A stretch of 64,000 nt of DNA from Lithospermum erythrorhizon (Eukaryota > Streptophyta > Magnoliopsida > Boraginales > Boraginaceae). The notes under the pieces were generated by a model. The model saw only the letters and a list, made by a program, of their open reading frames with translations. It had not been told where the DNA came from and did no database searches. Location of the stretch: positions 44,229-108,228 of the forward strand of contig JADFUC010001943.1 of NCBI GenBank assembly GCA_019722365.1. The letters are read 5' to 3'. Shown one piece after another: positions 10,601-21,191 of the stretch (the first letter of the stretch is position 1; the number at the start of each line of letters is the position of its first letter). The position numbers and the translations under genes were made by a program.

Positions 10601-13299
10601 CAGCTTTTATATCATAAATCATGAGAGCAGAGGCTAACGCCCCTAATGTGTCAGCTGCTTGTGCAGGGGAAGAACATGATTCAAGGCTCTGTCCAAGGCT
10701 GGAGATGACATAAGATAAGCCACCAGAAATGTTTGCTAGGGCGCACATAGCATTCTCCTGTAAAGCTTGGGCATGCTCACCCTGCATAAATTCTTTTGAA
10801 GGCGCTATAGTCGCATTTATTAAAGCAGGTATACCATTACAACTAGCTATCTCTCGCTTGGCATCTTTGCTCTGAGCAGAAAGGGACTTGAGAGCAGCAG
10901 CAGCTTCTGCTCTGACAGAAGCTTCATTACCAGGGACCAGAAGTTTAAGAAGTTGTTTTGTAGCCTCTGCATCCAAGACTTTAGAACAAACAGATGCATC
11001 TGCCATCATCATACAAGCAAGCAGAAAGCATACATGTGCTTGAGTACTTGGTTGTCCAGTTGAAAGTAATTTTACAAGTATATCTACTCCTCCAGCTTGT
11101 ATCGTTGCAGACCAAAATCCTTCAGTGTTGATAGACAGGTACCGTAGAGCTCCTGTTAATAATTCATCAACCAGGGTTCCAGCCTTTAGTCCCTTCTGTA
11201 GTTGTTGCCAAAGTACTGGGACAACCCCTTCAGTAGAAAATATTTTAGAGCCAACATGATCCTTTGCACCACCTTGAGACACAGCATATATAGTCTTTGC
11301 TGCTGCAATTTGAGCTTCCACAGAGCTAGACTTGAGAAGACTGAGCAATGGAGGGACGCAGCCTCCAAGTAGCACCTTTACTCTTAACTCATTCTCTTTA
11401 CATAGAGAACCTAGTACTGTAGCAGCCTGCATTTTTATACCAAGCGAGCCAGACCGTAGAAGAGAAACAAGTACCGGAACAGCCTGAGAATGTGATCCAA
11501 CAGCACTGAAAGCATTATCGTGTGTGTCAATAAGCTCAATTAATTTCCTTAATGTGTGTTCTTTGTCCTGTACAGATGACGAGTTCTGCCTCAATTTCTC
11601 AATGCATTGCGCAACAGTTGCTAGTGTCCCATCAGGATCCTCCATTGTACTACGGTCCCTGCCATTGACCAGACAAAATAATGCAAACATATAAGAATAA
11701 CAGCCACATATCTGTCCTTGAAAGTTGAAACCATAACAAATGTCAGATTATTCACAAATACAACCAAGGTTGACAAAGTGGTTGGCAATAAACAAATGAG
11801 GTCTAAAGATGTGAGACTATGTTAGAACTTGGAAGGTTGCATCTAAATGACAAACTGAGTATGAGAACATAGAAGTTGCTTTATCTCATGTTAATATTGC
11901 TGTTAGCTGTATCTCGTGATTACAGTGTTGTTCAAACAACAATATACATTGCCAATGATTTATGTGAAAGCATGAAACCACTTCAAAAAGAAATTTGACA
12001 TAAATTGTTATATTCTTAGTTTGGGAGCATGTAATTGCGACATCCCACTCTAGAACTGTTACTCCAATGAATACACATATTACCAATGAAAAAATATGAA
12101 ACGTGGCTTATGTGAAGAAGATTATGATTTATTTGGAATGTAATGGTTTAGGCATAGACATCACAATTTAGCTGTAACTACAAGTGTGAAACTAATTAGG
12201 TGAGTTGTATAATTTGCAGGTGGATGCAGGAATCATAAAGCAATAAACTACTCCTTCTATCCTAATTTTGGGAAGTCCCATTTACAAGATTTCATCCTTT
12301 ATGTATTTCCATTCCTACACTATCCCAAGTGTCCAATTGCCATTATATACAGGTTTAAGGAGGTACCAAAATTGCAAGGAAACTAGGAAAACGTTTTTAT
12401 TCAATTATGGAGTAATATACTTTACTGAAGTCAAAGCGTCCTAATTCAACTATGATAATAGGAGTACTAATTATTACAAATAGGGAACAATTTAATAAGT
12501 TACTATACATACCTTGAACCCATCTTTACAAGGGCATGAGGTGTTTGAGGCTCTGTATCATGAGGTCTAGCATCCCCATTTTTCTCCTACAACCCATTGG
12601 ACAAAGTAGTATCAGGAATAAGAAAACTCAACTTCCTACTGTTAAAAACAGTAGAAAATGACTGATATGCTCAAGAACCAAAATGATTAACTTTAAATAG
12701 TTACTCAATGACAAATTGGGTTTCCATTCCAAATTATTGCACAACAAGATCAGAGCAACACGGACTATTCTGCAGCTAAATTATGTTTGCTATAGCGGGT
12801 ATAATAGTGAACCAGTGACCTGCCAATGAAAGAACGGGCAAGTCACTGCCAATGAGAGCTAGAGGGAAATTGGATAAAGTAAGCGATCCAATTCAAAGCT
12901 TGGTGTAATATAACTGAATCAGGCCAAGACCAGCTCAAGTACAATTTACTTATAACTCTAATTAAAGTGGACATACAACTTGAAATACATTTGTTCCCTT
13001 TCTCGATCCATGACAGAAAAATCCTTCTTAAACTGTACTATTCAACCTCCATTTACATTTGCCAACAGTAACACATTAAAACAGAACATCTAGCATTGGT
13101 TATTTGAGACATAGAAAATCTTCCAATTAGATTCACTTGACACATATGCAAACCCAAAAACAATTGTTAACTCCAGCAATCTCAAAGCATAGATTATTGG
13201 TAAGTAACATACCAAATCACCACTTGAATATCCATTGCTGCTGCTGCTGCTGTTGCTGCCATTAGTGGCAGCATACCTCCTACTCACAGTAGCCGCCAG
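4605..13299 (-). CDS. CSI1: CELLULOSE SYNTHASE INTERACTIVE 1 (armadillo-repeat and C2 protein)
   Basis: Orthologue of Arabidopsis CSI1/POM2, the peripheral protein that binds both cellulose synthase complexes and cortical microtubules and guides cellulose deposition. Coding exons (minus strand): 13299-13213, 12586-12513, 11658-8613, 8433-5889, 5483-5029, 4941-4825, 4745-4605. All introns are GT-AG and frames join exactly. The predicted 2154 residues match the family's usual length of about 2150. Residues about 60-2010 are tandem armadillo repeats (e.g. [17 protein letters not shown]). About 2030-2150 form the C2 domain, starting near [13 protein letters not shown] and ending FQWSNK. No internal stop is present. 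Oddity: the residue expected to be the initiator Met is CTG (Leu) at 13299-13297, in strong context (A at -3, G at +4). The next in-frame ATG is at 12523, giving 2104 residues. CSI3 is the nearest alternative, but the N-terminus and C2 tail fit CSI1 better. Antisense ORFs here are shadows. Confidence 0.95.
5484..5888 (-). other. CSI1 intron between the second ARM exon and the C2-side exon
   Basis: The donor is ACTG|GTAAAG and the acceptor is TTTCAG|CTGC. It interrupts an Ala codon. No inserted element was recognised in it. The smaller introns 4746-4824, 4942-5028 and 8434-8612 are also plain. Confidence 0.85.
12251..12464. mobile_element. Stowaway-like MITE in a CSI1 intron
   Basis: A 214-bp block starts CTCCTTCTATCCTAA and its opposite strand starts CTCCTATTATCATAG. 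It is flanked by TA on both sides (12249-12250 and 12465-12466). This fits a degenerate Stowaway (Tc1/mariner) element with a TA target duplication. It lies inside the CSI1 intron 11659-12512, far from both splice sites. The termini are diverged from the usual CTCCCTCCGT, hence moderate confidence. Confidence 0.5.
12526..13274 (-). promoter_or_regulatory. spliced uORF overlapping the CSI1 N-terminal region
   Basis: In the predicted mRNA the first AUG (13274-13272) lies 25 nt after the CTG codon and is out of frame with CSI1. It opens a 37-codon frame across the 13213/12586 splice junction, rich in Ala, Met and Leu. That frame stops at TAA 12528-12526, with only AG between the stop and the in-frame CSI1 ATG at 12523. 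This is the layout expected for either CUG initiation of the long form or termination-reinitiation at the short form. Confidence 0.6.
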
Positions 13300-13381
13300 C
13301 TTCTCTGTCTTTTCGATTTGGATTAAGATCTAAACCTCTCAAGAACTTAGCAACGCAGCTCAAATTCTCCAGCTTCTCCAG
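13213..13381 (-). other. CSI1 exon 2: 5' UTR plus first coding segment
   Basis: The acceptor is TTTATGTAG|C at 13381 and the donor is TTG|GTATGT at 13213. The coding frame is closed upstream by a TAG about 36 nt before the CTG codon, so no in-frame AUG exists in this exon. It encodes [13 protein letters not shown] and then a Ser-rich run (AGC repeats). This aligns with the conserved N-terminal AT-x-x-x-R-[YF]-AATNG stretch of other CSI1 proteins. Confidence 0.75.
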
Positions 13382-14020
13382 CTACATAAACCCATTAATC
13401 AGTACGAAAAAGTAGACAAGCTAGAAGTCAAACTCAGTCACTCAATTGAAATGTTTCAAAAAAATTGGATCTTTAAAGCAAAATTCAAGAAAGCAGCAGA
13501 CCCCATTTACAAAATCCATGAATTAACAACTACCCAAATACCAACAATGAAAAATCCATTCAAGATTCAAATAGAGCTAGCATTCTAACAAATCAAATCT
13601 ACCAATTCAAAAACACAATTTAATCACTGAGGAATGGCATCAAGAACCAAACTGCATTTAAGCTAAAGATACAAACTTTCAACTCATTGAAGCAATGAAG
13701 CTCAAATTCTCCAGCTTCTACAACTACATAAACTCATTAATCAGTACTAAAATATACACAAGCTAGAAGTCAAATTCAGTCACAAAATTGAAATTTCCAA
13801 AAAAAAAAAATTGAATCTTTAAAGCAAAACCCACTAAAGCAGAAGAACCCATTTACAAAATTCACAGATCAACAATGAAAACAATATTCAGATTCAAATA
13901 AAACTAGCATTCTAACAGATCAAATCTAAAAAATTCAATTCAATCACAGAAGAATTGCATCAAGAATAACACTGCATTGAAGCTAAAGATACAAAGTTTG
14001 AAGTGATTTGAACTAAAAAA
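13359..14020. repeat. 342-bp tandem duplication in the CSI1 leader intron
   Basis: Copy A begins at 13359 and copy B at 13701 (both CTCAAATTCTCCAGCTTCT), and they stay alignable for about 320 bp with small indels. Copy A includes the exon 2 acceptor. Copy B therefore holds a near-copy of it (TTTATGTAG followed by TTGTAGAAGCTGG), a possible alternative acceptor for the 5' UTR. Confidence 0.8.
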
Positions 14021-14051
14021 TAAAGTGAATTGGGATCTTAGAAAAGTATAC

Positions 14052-14078
14052 CTAAAGATTGAGAGTGATTGCTATTTC
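14052..14078 (-). other. predicted 5' UTR exon 1 of CSI1
   Basis: A donor CTTTAG|GTATAC lies at 14052. The exon would run from a start near 14070 and contains a CT-rich leader (CAATCACTCTCAATC). The short ATG just upstream reaches a stop after five codons. The exon is inferred from the donor, the TATA box and the acceptor at 13381. Confidence 0.45.
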
Positions 14079-14095
14079 TTGATATGCATAGGTTG

Positions 14096-14106
14096 GTATA
14101 TAGAGA
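14096..14106 (-). promoter_or_regulatory. candidate TATA box of CSI1
   Basis: The minus strand reads CTCTATATACC, about 25-30 nt before the predicted start near 14070. No other core promoter element was clear. Confidence 0.5.
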
Positions 14107-14290
14107 GTTGGTATGGTTTAGTGAATTTGGGTATAAAGAGATACTATCTTTTTGGGACAATAATAATGATAAATATTGGTATAGTAGTAAAAAATTAGGA
14201 AATATCAGAGACACAGCCAGAAAACATGTGAAATGTCACTCTGTTGTCAAGATAATGAAATTATTAAATAAATGATTGTTGTGTAATGTA

Positions 14291-14821
14291 TAGTGCTGGA
14301 ACCGGACCGGTTTTCAGCTAAACCGGGACTGGACCGGTCAGGTTTCAGTCCATCCGGGACCGAAACTAAATTGGATCCAAAAATTTGGACCGGACCGGTT
14401 CTATCCGAAACCGAAACCGGATATCCGAAACTGAAACTCCTATCCAAAACTAAAATTCGTATCCGAAACTGAAATTTGAATTCCAAAACCGAAAATAATA
14501 AGTTAATAAGACAAAAATTACAGAACAATTCGAAACCTAATACACAAAAAATCAAACACATTTACATGAATTAAACTAATTAAAGCGTGAATCAAACATA
14601 TATACAATTTTAAAAATTATAATGAATAAAGTATAAAAAAAATTCAAAAAGTAAAGGAGAAGAGAACTAACAATTACTAGTTTCGGGTTACCGGTCAAGA
14701 TCCGTTCGGATCCCGGATCAAAAATTGGACCCGGACCGGATCCAGTTATATTTTGGGTGATTTTTCGGACCGGGCCGATTCCGGACCGGTTTCCAATTCT
14801 CCTGGTCCACCAACAGGACTA
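14291..14821. mobile_element. non-autonomous hAT element upstream of CSI1
   Basis: The 531-bp block is flanked by a perfect 8-bp target duplication GTAATGTA (14283-14290 and 14822-14829). Ends are TAGTGCTGG on the left and TAGTCCTGT on the opposite strand of the right, matching the hAT terminus pattern. Both ends are packed with CCGGACCGGTT-type motifs in both orientations, as in hAT subterminal transposase-binding repeats. No transposase is encoded. It lies about 220 bp upstream of the predicted CSI1 start, so it is part of the upstream regulatory region. Confidence 0.85.
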
Positions 14822-14829
14822 GTAATGTA

Positions 14830-15860
14830 AAATAGATGTATATATCAGTAAATTAATGAAATTATACTAGAGTAATAAAATACCCCGTATTTATTAAAAT
14901 TTTGGGTTGCAGAAAAGGTAATAAAAAATTAATTTTTTTTGGATAATAACAATGATAAATACGGAGTATAAAAGAGGACTATAGTAGCCATTAAAAGAGG
15001 AGGAAAATAAGCATACCCAAATAATATTAACAAATTGTGAAATGACAATTTTGCCTTTAAATAAAATTTTCTCAAACACTACACTTACAAATAGGAGAGC
15101 TAAAATAATAAATTCACACAAAAAAATTATTGTTTGGAATGTGATTATAGCAGCCGTTAAAAGTTGTAAATCAAGGAAAACATACTATAGGAAGAATTTG
15201 GGTTGTAGAAATGATATACAGTAAGAAAAATTCAAACAATAATAATGAGCATTATTACTATACTAATATCAATATGGTGCTAATGATGTTAACTTCTTTT
15301 TTTTAATTTTTTTTTAAAAAAATTTAATACATGTATGTACAAATGTACTTTAGAAAAATATTTATGAACAAAAAATAATATTTTTCTAACGTTATGAAAT
15401 TTGTATATTCATATTCAGAGTATAAATGTACTACAAAAACATCTTATGAGTAAAAATGTATTATGGATATATTTATAAATTTTTATGTTCACCTGTTCCA
15501 TGCTGGTCAATATTGATCGTCTCGGTTAATGATAGTTAACCCCAACCAACTTCAATGATCGATTAATCAACATTTAATAAAATTAACACTGTTGACACTG
15601 TTAGTATCATATTGATATTAGTACTAGATCAAATTTCATAATACATATGAAATATAGTGATCATGAAATATGTACTACTCAGAATAAGAAAGTTCAAATT
15701 CGAATGTTACGATCCCATTTAAAAAATAATACTCCAAATGTATAATGATAAATACATACGCGTTTAAAATATCTAAAGATTAATTATAAAGACTCTTGTG
15801 CGTACCTCACACCCATGATCATACGTTTGAGTGGCACGTGATCATACAAATTTTATTTTA
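14830..15860. other. AT-rich intergenic stretch with small direct repeats
   Basis: No gene was seen. A segment at about 14936-15000 (AATGATAAATACGGAGTATA and ATAGTAGCC) resembles 14150-14200 on the other side of the hAT element, and 15140-15165 (ATAGCAGCCGTTAAAAG) is a partial third copy. TTTGGGTTG-CAG/TAG blocks recur at about 14903 and 15199. Confidence 0.4.
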
Positions 15861-16490
15861 TTCATTCCATTTTTTTTATTTATCGTTTTACTCAATTGTA
15901 CATAGATTAATAAAAAGTAAAAATAGTAAAAAAATTACATTGAAAATATAAAATGACAATTATTTGAAACTATATCATTGGTTGGTTGATAATTTAATGA
16001 GAAAAATTGATCAAACAATACATTTTCAATTATGCATTGAACGATTGAACATCATTACAAGGTTGTACTTTTACTTTCTTCATTTTATTTATCATTTTAG
16101 TCATTTGCACATAGATTAATAAAAAAATAAAAGTATTAACAAATTACATGAAAAATATAAAATGACAATAATTTGAAATTATATCATTGATCGGTTGATA
16201 ATTTAATGAGAAAAAATAATCAAAAAATATATTTACTATTGTGCATTATTGAACGATTGAACATCATTACAAGGTCGTACTTTCACTTTCTTCATTCTTC
16301 CTTTTTACTCATTCCGTTTTTTTATTTGTTGTTTTAGTCATTTGCACATAGATTAATAAAAAGAAAAAATAGTAAAAAAATAACATTGAAAATATAGAAT
16401 GATAATTATTTGAAACTATATCATTGGTTGATTGATAATTTAATGAGAAAAAATAATAAAAAAGTACATTGAAAATATGTAAGTACAATT
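15861..16490. repeat. three-unit tandem array, about 210-236 bp per unit
   Basis: The marker ACATAGATTAATAAAAA recurs at about 15900, 16110 and 16346. TATATCATTG followed by TTGATAATTTAATGAG recurs in each unit, as does CGATTGAACATCATTACAAGG in the first two. Units are AT-rich and non-coding. Confidence 0.8.
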
Positions 16491-16587
16491 TTTTATATTA
16501 GAATGACAAATATTTTGAAACAAAAATTTTAGGCTAGAAGGAGAAATAAAAAAAGGCTAAATTTCATATAGCCACTTGAACTACGGA

Positions 16588-16800
16588 ATCCGTGGCCTAA
16601 TGGTCTAGTGGTATCCGGTCTGAGCCTCTATTCAAGAGGTCTCATGTTCGATTTCTGGCAGAGGAGTATATTATACATACTTCCTCAATTTCGTGCACCC
16701 ACTATGTGAGACTTTTAGTCGCTGCGAGCAATTACTTGCCCTCGATGCAATATCCAGGCGAAGACGATGGTTTAGGCTCTCATTTGCTTAGCTTAGAATT
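16588..16800 (+). mobile_element. tRNA-derived SINE
   Basis: A tRNA-like head holds an A box (TGGTCTAGTGG) and a B box (TGTTCGATTTC) about 35 nt apart. A non-tRNA body follows (CACTATGTGAGACTTTTAGTCGC and so on). The head cannot fold a proper acceptor stem and is not a functional tRNA gene. The 3' end is not sharply defined and no clear target duplication was found. Confidence 0.6.
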
Positions 16801-17446
16801 TAATTAATGTTTGATATTGTATGTAATTTAAATAGACACCGTTCTCCCTGATTATTCTCTGTATATGTGATTTTAATTCACATGCTATACTTAGACCCAA
16901 ATTTAAGTGAATTATATTCTAGCCCATCAATTCACTTTGACGTTATAGCTAGTGAGGGACATAGAGCATGAAATATGATTATGTAGTGTATGACTGTGTG
17001 TGTGAATAGAGGTATGTGTGTATGAATAGAGGTATATCAGTAAATCAATAAAAAACAACCGACAGTGACAGAGACTCGATGACTTGTAGTCTTCTACTCC
17101 AAAAGAAGCTTCTGGCTTATGAAAGTTACAAGAGGATCTTTTACCACAATTTGGCAATTGATTCTCCAAAAAGTAAGGACAATTTCCTATCAAAACTAGT
17201 ACGGAGTAAGACACTACTCCATGTTACCCTGTAGTCTTGGAGTAGAGCTTGCCATCTATCTGCTTTACCAGAAATTGGCTCGATAAAATGGACCCGAAAA
17301 TTGCTTGAAAATTAAATGAAACCGTATTGAGTGAAGAGTCCTTATATTTTTTAAGATATAAAGAAGGCGTGTTGTGCCGTTCAGCGGTCATATCTTGCTT
17401 CTTTTTTTGTTTTTTTTTTTTTTGGCGGAAGTCTTTGTTTGCAATT
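16801..17446. other. intergenic stretch, no gene seen
   Basis: It holds a short TG-rich stretch near 16990-17035 with a 20-bp direct repeat (GAATAGAGGTAT twice) and a poly-T/poly-A rich zone near 17400. ORFs here are short and look random. Confidence 0.4.
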
Positions 17447-17734
17447 ATCATCAGCTAGTAGAAAGCCGATAAATTAATAATGGGATTATATAATAAAGAC
17501 TCTAAGATAATATTTTTTGGCACGGTTTCCTTCGAGGATATGGGTGCTAATAAATGAATAATTAAGTGTTTTTTTTGTTATTTTTTCATTTTTTTACACA
17601 GGTCATATGCCGCTATGCTTTTAGTTCCTTTTCGAGTTTTTTTTTTTTCAATTATCAACTATTAGAAAGCTTCGATAACTTAATATATATTTAATAAACT
17701 CTCTAAGATAATATTTTATTTTTAGATGGGTCGG
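17447..17734. repeat. interspersed AT-rich units, left part (split by a solo LTR)
   Basis: Units of the form TAGAAA, then a TCGATAA block, then AATAAACTCTCTAAGATAATATTTT occur here. They resume on the other side of the solo LTR at 20227-20730, showing that the array pre-dates the LTR insertion. Confidence 0.65.
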
Positions 17735-17739
17735 ACTAG

Positions 17740-20221
17740 TGTAATAACAACCCGTTATAAAAAAAAAATATTTTCGATTCGATGTGGGACCGGTGATAAA
17801 TATAAATAATTTCGATGATAATATTATTTAAGTAAATTATTTTAGCCGAATACATTTATAATTTAATAGTTTTTTGCCATGGAAAATTTTTTCTTTGCAA
17901 TCGAGGTTCGTTGAGATTTAGAATGCGATAAGCGGAGAATTAACCCGAGGAAACCGAAAGGGACTCAGTCTTTTAAATGTCTATCCATACTTATCTTCCA
18001 CATCATCACCAACACTTCATCTTCTTCTTCTTTCATCGTGAGATTCATACCTCCCCTTGAAAAATTTCTTATTTCCATTCTCTGTGATTATTAAGCTCCA
18101 AACTCAGAATCGTTTGTAGAATATAGTTCTCCCCGTCCTTCTCTTCGGGTTAAAAGTATGAAAGTTCAAGTCTTTTGAGATATTTCCTTTGAGTTTTGAC
18201 ATAATTGACTTTTAGTTGACTTTTCCATAAAATTGAATTTTATGATGAATTGGTTGGTTATTTGTTCTATGATGTATATAAATGGGTAATTCATGAAGCT
18301 TGAGGCCGTTTGAGGATGTTTATGGGTTGACTTTTAGGTTCGATTTGACTTTTTTGGGTTGATATTTTTCTAAGACTTTTAAATGTGTAGGAGGTTATAT
18401 TGGGACCTTATTATAGTTGTTGTGATGTTAAATTGGTGTTAAAAAATTGATTAAAAGGGAATTATGTTGAAAAAAGTGTTAATTCAAGTTGAGTTATAAT
18501 TGATATTTGGAGTATAGGTTGTTAATTATGGACTTAGATTAACTAAAATGATTTATAAGGTGATTTGTAACATTAAATAATAAGATGGAATTTTGTGAGA
18601 GTCCCGATTGGGTTGTGTCGATGGGATTATGATTCGTCTCGTTTATCATGTTAGGCTGTTTAGAGATAGTTCCCCTAAAATTGGTTATGTATCTTCTAGA
18701 ACGCCGGTATAATGTAGGTCTTGATTATACTTTCACAGGTGTTTGTTTAGGCGTGTGGCTGGAAAAGAGGCAGTTACCTTGATTGTGTTCGTGGAGGTTT
18801 TGTGGTAGCTAACGAGGTGAGTACTTATCTCGCAGGTGTTACTTTCGTGTCTTTAAATTTATTATTGAACATGTTATTGTGTGTTTATGACTACGTGAAA
18901 TGACCATGTAATTGTTGTATGATTATGTGGCGATTCATTTGTGTGAGCCATGATATGATGCTATTGATTATACGTAGATGAAGATTGCTTTCGAGTAAGT
19001 AATAGCTTGAACTCCCAACTTATTTTTCGATTACGTGGCCTTGTCTGGCCCTTATAGTTCTGTGGCAGCAATGCGTCGTGTTTGACTTACGATTGTGAGA
19101 TGTTTTTAAATTTGTGTCTTTGGATATTATTTGGGGTAAGTAGTTGGTTATTGAGAGGTGATAGTTAGAGTTATGTATGACCAAGTGACTTGAGTATCGA
19201 GGATTTGACCTATGTTAGAGATGATTAGGGGTTAGGTGACTCTCCTTCTACGCGGATATGCGGCTTGATGTGGCCTTATACTTTGTGTATAAGTGCGGTG
19301 TGCCTTATACTTAGTGTATAAGTGGGTAGCGCCTTATACTTTGTGTAGAGATGCGGTGTGCCTTATACTTTGTGTATAAGTGCGGTTTTGGCGCTTATCT
19401 TTGCGGTATAGTGCCGGGTAGTTATTATTAGTCCATTCTAGCAATTGACGGATTGAGCATATAAGCATTAGAGGTTGGTATCTTGGTGGGGATATGAGAG
19501 ATGGAGGTTTGATGACTAGAGTTGTAGCCGTGGACAGGTCTAGTGATTTCTTTACGGAATTATTGTGCTTTGAAACCTTCTATTATATCAACATGTATTA
19601 TGTGCGAGAGACTTCTGTGAATCATGTTGTATGACCTTTAGGTAGTCTACGGATATATGTATTTTATTCATATTTGACTATTATATTATTGATTGACTCG
19701 TTCCGTATGTGATGCACCCACAGTATTTCACTAAGCCAGCGACACACCACACCGCTTTGAAGCATTTCATTTGTCTTTGGGTTGACGAGGCAGGCCAGTT
19801 GAGCCAAGAGGCATTTCGAGAGGATTACATTCGGTAGCTGGGTGAGCATCGGTGGCGGAGGATCCTCTGTCGATTTTGATGTGTTGTCTATTTTTGATTG
19901 TTGTATTTTCGTTTTCAAACTTTAGCACTTGTCGTGAGTTAATTTTATTATTTAAATCTGATTGCTTACTCTCTTTTGTATCCTTTACCGGCATTACTAT
20001 TTATTTGGGATATGTTGTATATATGTATGGAGTTGGTTGGTTAGATGTCACTTTGATGGATTGTAAATTTTTTAAGCTGTGATTATTTTGGTAATATTAT
20101 ATGTAATCTCTTTTTAGAGGAAATGAGTAGTTTTAAGCTGAGTAAGTCCATCGGTTGGTGATTACGGTGTCGATTTTAATGACTCTCGCCTCGGGCGGCC
20201 GACTGGGCGGAATGGGTTACA
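17740..20221 (+). mobile_element. solo LTR no. 1 (same family as the Gypsy element at 45-55 kb)
   Basis: The 2482-bp block starts TGTAATAACAACCCG and ends GGGTTACA, with a perfect 5-bp target duplication ACTAG (17735-17739 and 20222-20226). Internal landmarks are shared with the LTRs at 45097 and 52350: a CTCCCAACTTAT block, a 34-bp repeat zone, a TATTTGACTATTAT block and a GGCGGCCGA-type 3' end. No internal region is present, so this is an LTR-LTR recombination product. ORFs inside are spurious. Confidence 0.9.
19268..19415. repeat. hairpin-forming 34-bp tandem repeats inside solo LTR no. 1
   Basis: About five copies of GCCTTATACTTTGTGTATAA plus a GTGCGG spacer. CTTATAC and GTATAAG form a 7-bp stem with a 5-nt loop. 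Related arrays occur at 46615-46850 and 53880-54050 in the full-length element. Confidence 0.8.
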
Positions 20222-20226
20222 ACTAG

Positions 20227-20730
20227 AGGGATAGGGTGCTAAATTAATAATTCGTATTTTTTTCGTTCACTTTTTTTTTGCCATTATCAACTCTTGTAAA
20301 AACTTCGATTATTTAATAAACTCTTTCTGATAATATTTGTGCTTGAGAACCGACTAGGATAGAGGTGCTAATAAGTGTCAAGCCCATTTTTATTTAGTTC
20401 TTTTTCATTTTTTATGCACGATCATATGTCCTTGTTCTTTTTAGGTTCCTTTTAATTTCTTTTTGAGTATCTTCTGGTAGAAACTCGAGAAAATTTATTT
20501 AATAAACTCTCAAAGATAATATTTTGGCGAGTCTAGCTTCGGGGATAAGTGCTAAATTAATAAATCGTGCTTATTTTTCATTTTTTGCAACCAACTACGG
20601 TAGAAACTCGATAAACTAATATGAATTATTTAAATAAACTCTCTAAGATAACGTTTTTTTGTGTACCCGACTCAGGGATAGGTATAAATTAATAATTAAG
20701 CTAAAATTATAAGATAATATATTTTTGATA
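20227..20730. repeat. interspersed AT-rich units, right part
   Basis: At least three further copies of the unit seen at 17447-17734, near 20285, 20475 and 20590 (GGTAGAAACTCGATAAACTAA-like, then ACTCTCTAAGATAA). Confidence 0.65.
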
Positions 20731-21156
20731 ATTTTTTATAGACCCACATGTAAAATATAAATTAAATTTTTATATACTACATATTACATGAATGATTTGT
20801 GAAGGTTTCTTGAAAATATTTCGATTGTCTTTTTTTGTTTAATTTCATCTTGAATCTCGTCTCTAATTTTTCTTATCATTGTAAGAACTTCTAGTGTTGT
20901 CACTTTAATAAGGTGAGAGATTGAAGGATTCTTTCAAATGGACACTTCATTTGATATAAGTACATGCATTGTACAATAATTAAGTGGAAGTTTGAAAGGT
21001 GTTTGTAAATTGAATATTTTACTATAAATTAATAAAATATTAATTAATAACATAACAACTATTTCAAAACTAATGTTGGCTGATCGTGAATCTTTTGATG
21101 ATATAATAACGGTTAGTCCCGTATTAGTTAGTCCCGTGACGGGCCCCGTCAGCTAG
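20731..21156 (+). mobile_element. candidate Helitron 3' end
   Basis: The stretch ends GTCCCGTGACGGGCCCCGTC and then AGCTAG followed by T at 21157. A GC-rich palindrome (CCCGTGACGGG) about 10 nt before a CTAG terminus inserted next to T is the signature of plant Helitron 3' ends. No Rep or helicase sequence is present and the 5' end was not located. The repeat units at 17447-20730 may belong to it. Confidence 0.35.
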
Positions 21157-21191
21157 TATTTAGACTAGAAAATAGATTGGTAATATATTTA

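Noticed and set aside
13090..13287. ORF beginning SRRYAATNG treated as starting with Met
   Set aside because: The first codon is GTG and the frame runs through a splice donor; it is part of CSI1 exon 2 plus intron, not a separate gene.
16588..16665. functional tRNA gene
   Set aside because: A and B boxes are present but the acceptor and anticodon stems do not pair properly and a SINE body follows.
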